Counted from the stretch's first letter, positions 11,389 to 24,778 are shown. The stretch is 64,000 nt of DNA from Knoxdaviesia capensis (GCA_001510575.1 LNGK01000008.1:5094981-5158980), one strand, 5' to 3'. Notes: generated by a model not told the origin, from the sequence alone. Program-made: numbers and translations.

Positions 11389-12883
11389 TTTTCGGCGGTT
11401 GTCTTGTTGTTCGTTTTCCTTTTTCGTTTTGCTTCTCACTATTCCCCTCTAGTTTTTATTTCGCGTTTGATGAATTTAATGAGATGCTTTTTTTTCTCCG
11501 TTTGCCTCACCACCCAAAAACTCCTGGGCACTGAATCAAGAACAGTGGAATCAGTATTGACCAGTGTCAGGGCCTTCTGTGGTAGCCGTCAGCCACCAAT
11601 GATTGGTTTTTTTTTTTGTGAAGTTCGTTCGTTCTCCAGTTCGTAGTTGATCTTTCGACAAGAAGATAGAGAGAATCAAACAACTAGTATATGAGAGTTT
11701 CGGCTTTTGAACTGAGGATTTGAGACTCGAGGTTTCGACACCGGTGACACTATTATCTCATCACGAGATCGATGAATGTCAGTATATTTCACATGTAATT
11801 TTTGTGAAGCTATCAGAAGCAGTTATGGTGCATCTTCGATCGCTCATCGCAGACATCATCATCCATCACCATTGAGCGAGAACACATCAATACATACCTT
11901 AGAGCAAACACGAAAACTGTGCCAGGTGCTTTCAAACCTCTTGATCGATCGAAAGCAGATGGTGCGGGACCCAGCCTCCAAAGCCCGGGAGCCATCCACT
12001 GACCCGCGGCGGCCTCCAAAGCTCTCCCCGGCCCACAAAACCGGGGGAAACCTTGCCGAGCGGCTCGGGACCAGCAACTGCTCGCTCCCTCCAGCGTGGG
12101 CCGAGGCCCGCACCGTATTGAGCACACCAGAAGAAAAGTCCTATTCAGAAAAGTCTGTGACGAGCAAGGAAGAAGATTCCGGTTCTCGTGGCTATGAAAT
12201 GTCTAGGAAGGGAAAAAGAACGATGTGTGGTGGGGAAAAGAGAGGTTGTAAAGGGGGAGAAAAAACTTTGAGGCAGGACGTGAGTGAAAGAAAATATAAG
12301 GGATCCGAAAATATTGGCGTTTGCAGATAATATCATGCTACAGTCACGTTACTCCTTCACCTCAAATTCAACAATAACACTAGGCATCAAAGAGGACATG
12401 TAAATACTCAGACTTGCTATTGCAGGTGCTATTTGTTTATACTATCTAGGCCTCAGTATGTTTGCCCCTGAAGCCATATGAAAGTGGTATATATCCAAGA
12501 TACAGAGATCAGAGTCCCTAACCCAGCTACATACCATATTTCAAAAGAATAGGAAGAAGATAGGGGAGAGAGTATAGAGTTCTCCGAAAGCTGTTTAGGA
12601 GACCCAAAATATAGAATCCAATTTATCTCACAGGAATATTTCAAGTTGAGATGTGTCCGTAGTATCCAAAAACGCCAGGCCATCCAGCAGGAGAAAAGAG
12701 ATGTGAAGTCTGCTCCTCCCAGAGACCAAAAGGAAAAGCCAAAACAAACACGCTATAAACACATATTCCATCAGTAGAACACATCCCCTCCAGTCATTTC
12801 ATATACATCATCATCAACCCAAGGGGGAAAAGCAGCAATCAGGAAACGCCGAGTAAGAAACAACACACCCAGAAAAGGGTGTT
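11389..12883. other. convergent spacer between tah18 and the protease-like gene
   Basis: About 1.5 kb that should contain both 3' untranslated regions. A GC-rich island at about 11955-12125 stands out from AT-rich surroundings and keeps two minus-strand frames open, but shows no recognisable protein motif. No TACTGTA/TACAGTA motif occurs here. No gene is supported. Confidence 0.5.
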
Positions 12884-15802
12884 TTACCGGGTATCCTCCC
12901 AGCTATACCGCTTCTCCGCGACCTGTGGCACATGGATAAAGTCGCTGCCAGCATCAATGCGCTCGTTGCTGCGCGCAGGCGTCAGCTCCGGCCGCCGCGG
13001 CACCTCCGCGCTCGGCTGGCGCGACGGCACTGCCCCCGCAGCAATCTGCTGCTCCTCTTCCTCCTGTAGGTCGGTGAAGTTGCTGCCGAGCGTGTCTGTT
13101 GACATCCGCCGCGGCGCTGTTGATGCTGCTGCTGCGTGTTGTTGCTGGGTAGGTTCAGGTGTGCGCTCGGCGGGCACTTGCACGTTCTCCGGGAGCGGGC
13201 CCAGACACACAATCTTCGCGGGGTCAATTGGCGTGCGCTGGAACCCCGAGATCGCCGACGGCGACGGCATAGTGCCTGTAGGCGAGGGGGTCGGCGACGA
13301 GTTCGACCGGCTGACGCTAAACGACTGTGTGCGCGACGGGCCCGGTGCAGCTGGTGACGGCGACGAGGTCACGCTGGGGTCGGACGCTCCGCTGCAGTTG
13401 GTGCCGCCCATACCCATGGCATGCAAGAAGGTTGGGGATGCCGTTATCGGCGACGGCAGGTCCTCGGGCGCGCGGTGAGTGCCCCAGTCGCCGGTCGGGC
13501 TCATCGGCGACGGCAGCGCACGTGAGATGGTGCTGCCGTTGTCATCGGTGAGTGCGCCGAGGCGGGTGGACGACGACAACGTCGAGTCGGGGGTCGCGTC
13601 GGAAGGCCGGTAGGTTGCCACAGGACTCATATCCTGCATGGTCTTCTCGCTGCTCGGCCCCATACCAATCTCGCCTTCTTGCAGGTTCGGCGACGGCGTG
13701 TATGCGGGTACGGGGCCTTGGAGCTGGCGCTCCATCTTCCGCCGCGCAATCTCGTAGCTGCTGACACTACCGTCCTCAGTTGAGCCGAGCTCGGTGTCGC
13801 CGTTCAGCGAGTGCGTGTCGGCATCCAGCTCCACCGGTCCCAGCGGGGCCGGCAACTCGTAGCGCTGGTGGCTAGCATCCGCACCCACCTCGCTGGCAAC
13901 AGCACCAGTAGCCGGCACACCAGAAGCTGCGCCGGCTGCGATCGACTCGGCCTTGCGAGACCGCTTGCGGTGAATGATCTTAGAGAAGATCCGGGACACA
14001 GGGGTACGCGGCTCCTCGCTGATGATCGAGGATCCCGAGTCCTTGTGCAGTTCCTCTTTGAAGCCTGGCGACCGGGGCTGGCCCGAAGCTTCCAGGTTGG
14101 CAGCAGCGGTGGGAGCCGCAGCAGTCTGCTTCTCACGCCGACGACGGATCACAAAGAACCAGAAAGCCAACGCTCCAATGGCAATAGCTCCAAGAACTCC
14201 ACCCACAACCGCGCCGATCATGGCCCCTTTGGACATTCCGCTACCGCCAGACGTCATTCCCGAGCCAACATCCGGGAAGAGCCCGTAACGCGCCTGGGCG
14301 ACGTCCTCGATGTTAAACGACGAAGGATTGGCCGGGAAGGCAGCCTGGTAGAGCGAAAAGGTGGCCCAGTCGTAGCGAGTTAGCAGATACGTCTCCTGTA
14401 GGAACGCACGGCCAATGATAAAGTTGTTGCCATTGGCCTTTTTGATGGGGAAGTACGCGACGTCGCGATCGCCATAGCGAATGGCCTGGTCCTTGTACGG
14501 GTAGCGCAGCAGATGAGCAAACGCCATGGACGAGATAGTAATGTTCACGACTCCATCAAGAGTCAAGGGAGATCCAAAATCGTCGTTGTAGTCGTGGCTG
14601 GACAGGCTGAACTGGAAGTTGAAGTCGTTCTCCTTCAGGCCCTTCAGCTGGTCGTCGTCAACCACGTACACCTCCAGCGTCTTGTTATAGGTGAGGTTGA
14701 GGGCCGACACAAACTGGTCGACAATGGTGCCCGGGAGCCAGAGGAATGGCGTGGTGGTGTCGATGGTTGCGTTGAAAACATCGCTATAAGTGGACAACTG
14801 GCGGGGGTTGGAGGCCCAGTTGCCGGGGGTGCCGGAGGAAGATTTGCCAGTGGATACTTCGATTCCGCGCACTTGCACGCGGGGAAGCATGTCGGATTTC
14901 GGGAGGTTGAAGGTCACGCTGTGGGGAACAATGCGGGATCGATCAAAGCCTCCGAGAGTAAGAGAGCAGGGAGCGTTTTCTATAGCGGGAGAACGGTTGG
15001 TTAGTCTGAGATACGGCCAATCGTGATAAGAGACAAGCCAATCTCTACGTGTACTCACTGTAGTAGGCTCCGGCAGTGTAGCCATAAGTGTAGCTGGGGA
15101 AAAACCCGTGATCACGGGCCATCTGAAGCATGGCAGGCTCGACAACGCGGTCACCAAACTTTCCGAAGCTTGCGCCGACGCCAAAGAAGCCGAGGAACGG
15201 GTCAGTGGTGTTGAAGCCGGCGATCAACGAACGATCCCAGTGAAGGTCACGGCCGGAAGCAGCATCTCGAAAGCCGAGGGTGTCGACGCCGAAGTCGCCG
15301 TTCTGGTTGATTCCGATCTCCTCGAAGCCGAGGCTGTAAGTGTCGATGAAGTCCCAGGTGGAAGATTCGGACACGGGGACAATGCCGCCGCGGTTCGACG
15401 CGCAGAGAGGCTCTTCTGGAGAATGGGGACGGGATTGTTAGTTGGATCCTGTACATATATCCTTCTCCTCCAATTTATCGCAGATACGTACTTGATTGGC
15501 ATCCACCCGAGTTTACCACCCAGGTCTCTGAGAGCTTGGTGCTCACCAGCAGGTCGACATTGGATTTTGATTTGCCGAAGTTTCCGGTCCACATGGGGAT
15601 GGTCGACCAGTTTCCGTCAATTCCCAGCCTAGAAGCAGCGCGTTAGTTTCCAGACGTAGTAAGCAAGCCTTGGATGCGCATATCGAGCTCCCCGAACTCA
15701 CCAGTTGGATCCCAGAATTGTTCGTGCCGGCCCAATCTCCGAGGCCTGGACGGCGCCGGAGAAGCAGGCAACGGCGGCCACAAGCACAGTGAGGGACGAC
15801 AT
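12884..15802 (-). CDS. membrane-anchored aspartic-protease-like protein with altered catalytic site
   Basis: Exons 15802-15702, 15628-15492, 15415-15059 and 14979-12884 give 896 residues. A signal peptide (MSSLTVLVAAVACFSGAVQA) is followed by a pepsin-like (A1) fold. The first active-site loop, normally D-T-G-S with a following LWV, reads VSTKLSETWVV (residues 62-72), so Ser63 replaces the catalytic Asp. The second loop keeps Asp272 in IDTTTPFLWLP. The A1-typical late block IIGRAFLQETYLL is present near 386-398. A Gly/Ser stalk leads to one transmembrane helix (about 451-476) ending in RRRR. A 420-residue cytoplasmic tail follows, rich in Ser, Pro and Thr. The topology suggests a plasma-membrane or vacuolar protein whose ectodomain binds peptide or wall ligands, with a regulatory tail; loss of one Asp makes proteolysis unlikely. 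That function is inference. The last exon alone keeps an open frame upstream across intron 3, but the splice model restores the A1 N-terminal half. Confidence 0.88.
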
Positions 15803-16309
15803 GGCTTGGGAGGAAGGGGTTGGCCACGAGGCCTGAGAAGGAGAGAGTCGTGCTTCTTTCGGTGGCGATGTTGATGTTGAGTTCGCCTAGATCCTCCGTA
15901 TCAAGCGGTTCTGCACGGAGGCCATTCACGGGCAAATCGCGAGCCGTTTGCTCAGATCGTCTGCAAGAGGAGTCGTCGCGGATGTTGGGCGAGATCCCAT
16001 GGGCAAGAACCTATTTATCGTGAGCGGGAAGACGGTGGTCGTGGTCGTCGATGTCTGTCGCTATGTTCAGAGTCTGTTGGTCGTCGTTGCTTCAGCCGCG
16101 AAGATAACCAGCCGAAGATGGGGGAAAACAAGACGAGGCGAGGGAGACTGAGACTGAGACAAGAGAAGGGAAGCCGACGAATACAGTAGAGACTACTAGA
16201 GAACAACAAGCCGGGCTTAAAGTCTGTCGGGTCGGATGTGTGATCTTGGTCTTCTTCTTCTCACAGTGTCATCACGGAAGTGTCAGTCACGCAAACTCGT
16301 ACACACACC

Positions 16310-16440
16310 GGGAGGGAAATGAGTGCGACGGTGGGTGGGTGGGGGAAAGAAGAAAAAGAGAGAGGAAGAGAAGAGAGGGAAACGAGAAGAGAGAAACATA
16401 CTATAGAGAGAAGAGAGATTGGAAGGAAGGCTGATTAGAG
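16310..16440 (-). promoter_or_regulatory. CT-rich leader or promoter tract of the protease-like gene
   Basis: Read on the minus strand the segment is almost pure pyrimidine, with repeated CTCTTCTC and CTCTCT. It lies 500-640 bases upstream of the start codon. Pyrimidine tracts near transcription starts are typical of fungal promoters; the exact start is not visible. Confidence 0.4.
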
Positions 16441-16708
16441 AGGCGAACCGGCACAGGGAATGTTCCTTCCCTCGCATCCCGGAAGAAATCAGCCGGGGTA
16501 AGATTTTAGGGCGCCACCGCCAGTTCCAGCGGCTTTAGGCATCGAATCTGAGCGGGCTTCTAGTGCTCACCGAGCGAAGTATAGTGATAACACCACTACA
16601 AGCCGGCAGCTGGGACCCCCGGCCCTGCTCTCCACCAAACAGCCCATTTGCCGTCCGCCAATCTCTCACCAAAAAGCCGGGTAATGCGAAAGACGCTGGG
16701 ATGGGACT

Positions 16709-16753
16709 CTACTGTACTGTACAGTACTGTACTGTACAGTACAGTACAGTATG
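16709..16753. repeat. dense TACTGTAC/GTACAGTA array, self-complementary
   Basis: About 45 bases made almost entirely of alternating ACTGT and ACAGT steps. It includes GTACTGTACAGTAC, a perfect 14-base palindrome. It can fold into several alternative hairpins. It lies about 0.9 kb upstream of the protease-like gene, and a second array occurs at 16961-16985. Confidence 0.85.
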
Positions 16754-16960
16754 CAAAACCCAGTAAATGATGTTGTCCTCAGCCACCCCCCCTTCACTCT
16801 CCCCCTCAAGATTCCAGGTCTATCTATCAGTGGACTCAACTTGGGTGAGATGGAAACACGTCGACTGGGGGTTTGCATTCCCCGGTACGCCGAAGGATCT
16901 CTTTGCGCTACCAGCCTGCACGTAAAGGCCTTCTTTCAAGGAACAGGATCTATGTGTATC

Positions 16961-16985
16961 TACAGTACAGTGCAGTACAGTAGTG
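16961..16985. repeat. second TACAGTA array
   Basis: Reads as three TACAGTA-type steps with one interruption (ACAGTGCAGTACAG). It is the same motif family as the array 200 bases upstream in the window. Confidence 0.8.
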
Positions 16986-19900
16986 TAGACGAGCGGGCGC
17001 TGGCAGTCCGTGATACGTGGTGGCTCGTAGATAAAGACACGGCCGCTTCAGTTCCCGATCAAAATGGTCGCCGACGTGAGATGTGGTCGGGACAGCTGAC
17101 ACTGGCTGTAAGTATGTAGAACTGTCCACGGCAGGCCACAGAAAGTGAGAGAAACTGTTGACAGCTTGATTCTCCGGCCAAGCATTTCTAAAAATAAGAG
17201 CTCTCTTCAATATCGCCAGTTAGGTCTGGCCGTATAAATATTGAGGCCAACCGGGCCAGATAGTGCAAACACCAACGAGTATGTATGTACTGTACAGCAC
17301 TTCCACTCTATTCCAACCAACCGAGATCACGAGAGAGAAACATCCAACGACGCCCAAAGTGTGCTCAGCGACGATGGACATCCTACACAGCATCTGTGTC
17401 CTCATAGAGACGAGTTCACAGTGGTGGTGCGGTGCTTGCCACGATATAGTGCAATTAATCTGGGCTCAATATTAAGCCGTGCCAGGATAAATTGGGGAGA
17501 TGGGAGGGGGTGGTGAGCACTGAGGAGGCACCGGGTGAAGAAGATACGAACACATCAATAGGGAGAAAGAGAGAACCCTTTCCCTCCTCCTTCAAGCCAA
17601 GAGGAACAAGCGAAACAACGCCGTGTGTGTGCAGTTTGTCCACGCCGTGATTCCTTTCTTGGGCGCGTTCGGGCCTCGAGCGTGCCCTGAATCGAACACC
17701 GATATGCCTCCAAAGGGCTGAGCTTATGCTTCGTTCTCGCTTAAGCAAGTGATCGACGTCTACTGTAGTAGAGAGTTGTAAGCAACCAAGCAGGAGGAAT
17801 CACGAAAAGGAGCATTGGCTAGACGAACAAACCAGCAGGGTTCGCCGGTCTAGCGCGGCGGCGCGGGGGCAGAAAGAAGAGGCCGAGAAGAGGAAGAGAA
17901 GGGGAAGAGGACGGAGAAGAACTAATATCCCAGCCAACCATGTGCGAGAGGCCGCGCCGCGCAGCTCCAAAAGGCCATGAACCACAATTTTCAAGGGCAA
18001 AAAAGAGGCACCAAGCTTGCTGACCAGCCAAAATTCCAACCAACACACGCACGCAAGAGGCACAGAATAGCCAGAACAGCACCATCACTACACACGATAC
18101 CCGGTGACGGGCGGTTTTCTCTCCTACCGTTCCACTTGAACAGTAACTCACATCGTGTCCAGAGCCAAACCTACCGAGCATAACTCTGACTTGTGCCGGC
18201 TTTGCCTCTGGTCAAAGGTGCCAATACGACAGCAACGAACGGCCAAAAACGGTGCCTGCCCGCCAAACGCCATACCGACAGCCAAGCCAATTTGTGTATA
18301 TTTTGCCTTCCTTTACACATATACTGTACTTACATACACACCATTGTATTCTATGTACCTTTTCTCGCGGAACTGATCACCATCCTGAACTATATCGACG
18401 CACCATATCTGGACTTGGCGTGTCGGGGTTTCGCAGGGTTTTTTGTCAGATGCGTTGCCAGCCAGCCAGCACGAAGCGAGAAAGCTTGGCTTTGTGTTGT
18501 TCGGTCGCTCTGTTTTTTGAGTTTTTCCGCGGCCCTCTCTCTCTTTCTTGCAGGCAACGGCCCCCTCAGGTCGGAAGGGCATCACCATCCTAGTCAGCGG
18601 GGGGTAGGTGAGCAGATATTAGCTTCAGGCGGTATAAGTAGTTCATTCACGTCAGGTGGATGCTCCATCATCGTATCCTTTGTGGCCATGCTCTCTCTAC
18701 TGAAGTTCGCTTTTGAATACGACGTGGGATTATGTTGTGTTGTTGCAGAAGCTTCATTGCCAGTGGAAGGTCGCGGGAGTGCTGCGGGGGTAGTACTGGG
18801 AAACAGAAGAAGATAACAGATCCTGGGGATTGCCGTCTCAATCAGGCCATTGCAAACCCTCATGTTCCTCCTCCCTATCTCTCGCAAGAACCAACAGTCG
18901 ATGAATAGCTTGCCCTCAGCCACTTGTCGTCTCTTCTTGCTCCTCCCCCCCCACGGACGGCCCCGAAGTTATCGAACATCCATTTAGAGTTTGGGGCGGA
19001 ATCCAAGCAACACACCCACTAGGTAGCTAGAAACCCGAAGAAAGAACGTCGTATTCCGGAGTTTGGGCTTCAGAAAAAGAAACAGAGCCATGAGAAGCTT
19101 CAACGAAGCCACCGATAGCCCGAAACCCGCACATGTGAAAAAGGCCCCTGGTCTCTTTTTGCTTGTTTCTGCGTCTCCCCGCCACTTTGGTTCACTGGGA
19201 CATTCCCTAAAGGACCTGATGAAACCCAACAATCCCAGCTTAGCCCACATACTGTTCACGATAAAAGGTTGGCCCCTGTCGACTTGCTTGATCGGGCCTT
19301 AGGGGGGAATTTCAGCAAAGAAGAAAGATGTTGTGTGTGTGGAGACTTTCATTCTCGTTGCTTGAAGATAGCGAAAGCAACGTAATCCCAGTAGATAATG
19401 CCCAGGTTGGTTTTCTCGTTGTCTTTTCAAGTGACCCCTTTCCCCCTTGCTCTTCGTCAGTTGACTTCCCTTTGATCTTCAATTCAATTTTGTTGCTCTC
19501 ATTTCGGTCGTAGCACAGCATCCGTCGTCGTCCTGATATAAAATGGTTTGTCATCATTCATTTCCGTTCAAACCAACCCTTACCCAGACGATAGCACAGA
19601 ACACCTCAGAACTTCTTGTGTTCTTCCACCGTCAAAATTCCTTCCCAGAACTCACAGTCCCCGGATTTTAGTCAGCTTGCCTTGCATCCTTAGGCTCTTT
19701 CCCAATCGAGCAGCTGGTCTCCAGAGCTCGCAATGGTGGTTGGTCAATCCGAGCGGCGGCGCTGATTGGTCGGTGTCTAATTCCTTTAGGGTTGGTGGGT
19801 AACAAACTCCACTAAAGGCGATTTCGTTAGTGTGGAACAGAGAAGAAAAACGCCATTAATCCCCCGAAGGTTTTTTTTGGTTGTCTGAGGTGCTCATAAG

Positions 19901-22610
19901 GTAAACTCAGGGTGGGTTGTAAGCGAGGTGATAAGACGAGTGTGTAAAAAGTGAAGCCTGGGTTCACCTTTTCTTTCACTGGTATCAGTGCATCACGGTG
20001 AAGCACACTACAGTACTGCTGTCGGTGAGCTATAATCTTCGACATCTACCATATAGAATACTATAGCCCGGAAATTTGCTGTAAGGGTCCATGATCACCA
20101 ATATCCGTTTGCTGGCAGTGCCTCACTACTTATAGCCCCCATGTCAATAAGTTATCGCGATGCCTCGACCTACGCCCTGAGCCATTCCCCCTAACTCAAT
20201 TGCAAGTGCGCAGCTAATTCTTCGGAATCTAAAGTCTAAATGCTCGCTAGCTCTCTTAGCGGTTCTGTATCTGTTGGTCTTCGTCAGGCACCAAGAATCC
20301 CTCACCTGCTAGTTCTCCCTCCGTCCAGCCACAGATCACCGTCCGTTCCGCGCCAACTCGGCTAACCGATCAAAAGGCTAATACTTCAGGAATGCATAGA
20401 TGCATATATCCGTACAGGGAGTGCTATCTTTGTTGTATCCTTATAAGATTATGTAAACACCAAACAGGTGAAGTAGAATATCACCGCCTAGGAAACCCGG
20501 GACTCTGGCCCGTCTCGTTTATCTCCAGATCAGAGCTTGATCGTATGAGTCGACCACTGCGAGAGAGCAAAAGCTGCATATTGGATTTGTTGATCTGCGG
20601 GCTTCCCTGTCTTCTTTTTACGTCCTGCATCCCTGCATATCGGCGGCTGGCCACATGCAAAATTTCATGATTTCATTACACCTGTAATGTTGTCCCACTG
20701 TTAATGCGGGATGCGGTATTTCGGCTTCAGTTCCAGGACAAGCCAGAAAATAAAAGTTGGATTCCTCAAGGTGACCACTTTTTGTCAGGGACTGGACACA
20801 GTTACTGGTAAGTATACAGTACAAAACCCAGCATGCAAGGTGAATCGCGGTGTTGTCGATACAGCTGGCTCCGGCAAACTTCCAATCTTGGTCCGCACAG
20901 CACATTGCCCCCGGATCAACCAGCATCTTTACTGAGATAGACATTATTGTATGTGGTGTTGGCCGGGCAGGCAATGTCCAGTGCATCTCCCCACGATTTC
21001 CGACCTTCCGTTCTTGAACTCGCGGCGTTTTTTGCTTCGGTTCGCCTTGCACCACCGTCCCCTGTCCACTTTTATTGAAGCGGGTGTCTCCAATTCGAGC
21101 ACGCAACCACCCTGCACCCTTTCTCGCCCGGCCGAGATGGAGAGGGCGAATAAAAAGAGGAAAGCAAAAAGTAAAAGGAAGAGCGCGAAAGACGAGTGAT
21201 GGAGTCGATCATATCATCGCCATGTCGTCGGGAAAGCAAGAAGAACAGGAAAATCCTGGGCCGGTAGTGTCGTTGGCGAGGGCTTGGTATCCTGACGGCA
21301 TCCACATCGTAGCGAGGCCGCCAAGAATCAGTTCTGGCCCCCAGTCTGTTGAGGTTCTCTGTGGCATTGAATTTTTCGATCAGGTATGTACTCTATAGAC
21401 ATGTAAGTCGAATGACCGGAGTTCGAAGCCTTGGAACTTGGACCATCCCATCTCCCTCCACATAATTATACTTCCTTTTACACGTATGCTGTACCTCTGT
21501 TTGTTGTAGGAACATCCAAGCCGAAGTGCCACGTAATATCCATCACCCCCAGACTGCTACGGATCTCGCCATCCCGCCGCCCCGCGGTTGCTCTGGCTTA
21601 TCTGCTTAAACGTATATATGCAGAGTCCTTACACATCTCCTCAGTCTCCTCATTCTCCCCAGCATCGTATGTACACTAGGAAGCAATGCGGTACACGGGA
21701 GACACAATATATTAGCATACCCCCCTTCCCCCCCCCGTGAACACAGCTACGGGCGGCAGTTTAATCTACATGCAGAACGATATTGGATTTTTCCGGCACG
21801 ATATATTATCCTCTTGCCCTATACGGATGCGTTTTGTGGGCTCTGTTGATGAATATGGGGGGGAAAAGGGGGGGAAGGGGGGGCGAAGTGGCAGGGAAGA
21901 TCTTTGATTTGTTTCCTGTATGTCCTGCAGCAACTCATCCAGCCCCTTGGCAACAGCAAACATGACTGACTCATTACACATAGACATATACTGTACAGTA
22001 GTATCACACGCGTCTCCAGGTCACCGAAAATGGCCAGTTTTAATCTGGCCCCGCCCAATGAAAGAATCCAGACGCCGTAGCGGCATTGCCTCCTGGACCG
22101 TGTATAAAGCATTATGTGGTGTGGTTATATTGTAGAGGGCATTTGGGGGATGGGGGCCAGCGGTTGATCGCCGCCGTTCCCGCTGGACGATGCTTGCGCA
22201 CAGAGAAACTTAGGTCTCCAACAACCCAGCAACAAGACGCTTGCAAAGTGGAGGTCATTGGGGTGGTTCTCGACAGCTCTGGCTTGTCGGGTTGCTTGGG
22301 GTCTCAGTCCCAGATTGCATGTACATAAGGCCGCCAACAACAGAAGACATGCGTTGCCATCAGGATCCATATCTGACAGTTTTTTACATGGTCTTATCTC
22401 GATTCCTGTCTTGTGAGGAAGAAAGTGCCGGTCTGACGTTTCTGGGGGTGTTGAAAGGACAAGTGCTTTGCTTTGTGGTATATCAAAGTGAGCGCGCACT
22501 TATAGTAACATGGAGAAATGTAGCATTCCACCAATGTATTTTTTACAAGTCTGGACTGCAACTTGATGATCTCGCGACAATTCCTAGGCTGTCACAACAA
22601 ATGGTTCAAT

Positions 22611-22625
22611 CCTAACCCTAATCGC
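22611..22625 (+). promoter_or_regulatory. telobox-like site AATCCTAACCCTAAT
   Basis: Contains AACCCTAA, the reverse complement of TTAGGGTT. A near-identical 13-base string (AATCCTAACCCTA) recurs at about 36984. Telobox sites are bound by Myb-type telomere-repeat proteins in several fungi; binding here is inference. Confidence 0.35.
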
Positions 22626-23172
22626 CAATCTCGCCCCTAGACAGTACCACCTGCGCACATATACGGGATAATTTATCCATTCTGTGCTCTGGAAACAACC
22701 CTCCAATCTCACCAGTGGCACAGCATACTGTGCTACTGACTAAGAGCAACAGCACAAGCCGGCGTGTCCGTTATGTTCCATCCCGCTGGAATGTCGGCGA
22801 TCCGGGCCGATTTACCCCAGTTTCCGACTGGGCCAGGGGGCGGGTTTTCCGTCAGCCTCCTCCTCCTAACGCTCTTTCTGTCTCTCGTATTACTCCATAC
22901 TGGATTCCTGTAACTCCAGCAAATTCTCGGGCTATAATCAAAGGGAGGGGCACGGGCGGAAGTGTTTACGATAGAAACGCAGCGACTGGGATCATCGTGA
23001 CATACTCTCTTTCTGTTTTGCTTTCGATGCTTGGCTCGTCCCGCCCGCTGGTGACACATAGAGAGGAGAAACAAAAGAAGAAGAAGAAGAAACCTCCGAA
23101 CGCTACACATGCATACAGCTCTTTGCTGACGGCTCAGCGGTAGGCGATGCAGGAAATTTGGGGGGTGGGGGG

Positions 23173-23294
23173 NNNNNNNNNNNNNNNNNNNNNNNNNNNN
23201 NNNNNNNNNNNNNNNNNNNNNNNNNNNNNNNNNNNNNNNNNNNNNNNNNNNNNNNNNNNNNNNNNNNNNNNNNNNNNNNNNNNNNNNNNNNNNN
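23173..23294. other. assembly gap (122 N) between poly-G runs
   Basis: The N run is bordered on the left by GGGGGTGGGGGG and on the right by twelve G. Homopolymer failure of sequencing or assembly explains it. Frames translated across it are meaningless. Confidence 0.98.
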
Positions 23295-24778
23295 GGGGGG
23301 GGGGGGACCACGAGCATTAAGCTATCAGCCTTCGGTTTTTAACTCTGTTCACTTCAGACGGAAAAAGGGGGATCTCAGATTATCAAGTGTTGTTAGTTAT
23401 ATGCGACTGAGGAGGCAAACCAAAAAGGAAAAAAAATACTTACACGCCAAAAGTTCCTCATCTTGAAGGAAATAACACTCGCTAAGGCATAGCCACTTGC
23501 GCTGGCCTTCTTCTCCCCCTTTTCCACATCTCAGAAATCTTCTTAATGTAAGGGAGCGAAGGAGAGAAAGTGCAGCTGCATACTAATCCGCGACGACGAT
23601 CGGCACGGCGTGTCTCTCCCGCGTCGTTGATAAAAGGGTCCGTGTCTGTCTTTGCTGGGTGCGCCTCTTCGCCTCTTTCCCCCAGACGGTTGCGCTCTGC
23701 CCTGCCCTGCCCTATAAGGGCGGCCGGGGACATACAAGACCTTGATAACACTGTCCTGGTAGAGACATCCCGTCAGCTGTCAGCTTCTCTTGCTGTTCCG
23801 TGTGTCTCGGCTCCCTCTAGCAAGTGCTGATTTTTCGGTTTCTTGGGCTGCTGCGCCGTTTTAAACGTCCTCTAGTGGAAAGCCTGGGGTTCTGACCACC
23901 ATAGAGTCCCAGTGCTTCCACATCCCCCTAATTATGTGGCTATGGTTGCGCAGTACATGCTACGGGCGAACGACTAATCATCATGCAGATGCTGACTAGA
24001 CGCTCCCCCCCGTTTCCCAGTCGGGGTGGGAGGAACTGGAACACCGGTTGGCCGGTCCTTGGGAGAGCGGTCTGGCAGCCAGAAAGCACAGAACCCTAGA
24101 AGTCGAGGAAAGAGAAACAGTGTGCTGGGTTCTTGGTGATTCGAATGCGCGGGTTGTTAGTAAAACCCCCATCCAGCATTGCACAGAAGGAATAACCAAA
24201 CCCATATGCCACGACCGAATCAGGCTCTCTCCGAGTCTTCGACTCCGGTTCTTCAGGGGCGAGAGAAGCTTCTAACCAGATCCAGGCAACCAGGATTCCG
24301 TGGTTGGTGGTATTTGATTTGGGAGACATCAATGCCTGCTTCGGTGATACTAGAAGACGAGACCGACGACCTTTTTCAGCGAGCAATTCCCCAAAAGGAT
24401 GTGCAGAACGAATGAAAAGGAGGGTGACATTCGCCATGCACAGAGACCCTGAAATCTCAAATGCCTTTTTGCCTTCCATACGTGAAGAGAAACCAGGCCT
24501 TGGTAGGGGCCGTTTCGTCCATTTACTGGAATTAATTAGCCGGGTTTTGTAGGGACTCAGAAACAAGCTTGGGATTAGGATGAAGGAAATCCTCGATAGT
24601 GCTGACATTTTATCTCGAGAGAAAAGCGAACGAGTCAAGTCAACTGGATGGAAGCTTTTAAAGTTCCCTTTCCCGGTCACTTTTCCCATCTCTCCATAAA
24701 TTCTCAACTTGCCGCCCCTCTCTCCTACATAGATCTTGGCGGCAATCCGGACCACCCCTTTTCTCACTCAGTAGCTGT

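Noticed and set aside
17645..17745. Minus-strand segment with AAGCTCAG and GGTGTTCGATTC, resembling tRNA D and T arms
   Set aside because: The supposed T stem does not pair and there is no room for an anticodon arm between the two pieces.
18108..18121. GGTGACGGGCGG, resembling a conserved small-subunit rRNA stretch
   Set aside because: Only about a dozen bases match and the flanks are unrelated to rRNA.
22733..23466. Frames of 100-190 codons spanning the N run
   Set aside because: They exist only because N codons are read as open; the flanks are poly-G and unrelated.
24096..24767. 223-codon minus-strand frame
   Set aside because: No motif, no splice partner and mixed overlapping frames on the other strand; it is within the range of chance for this amount of noncoding DNA.
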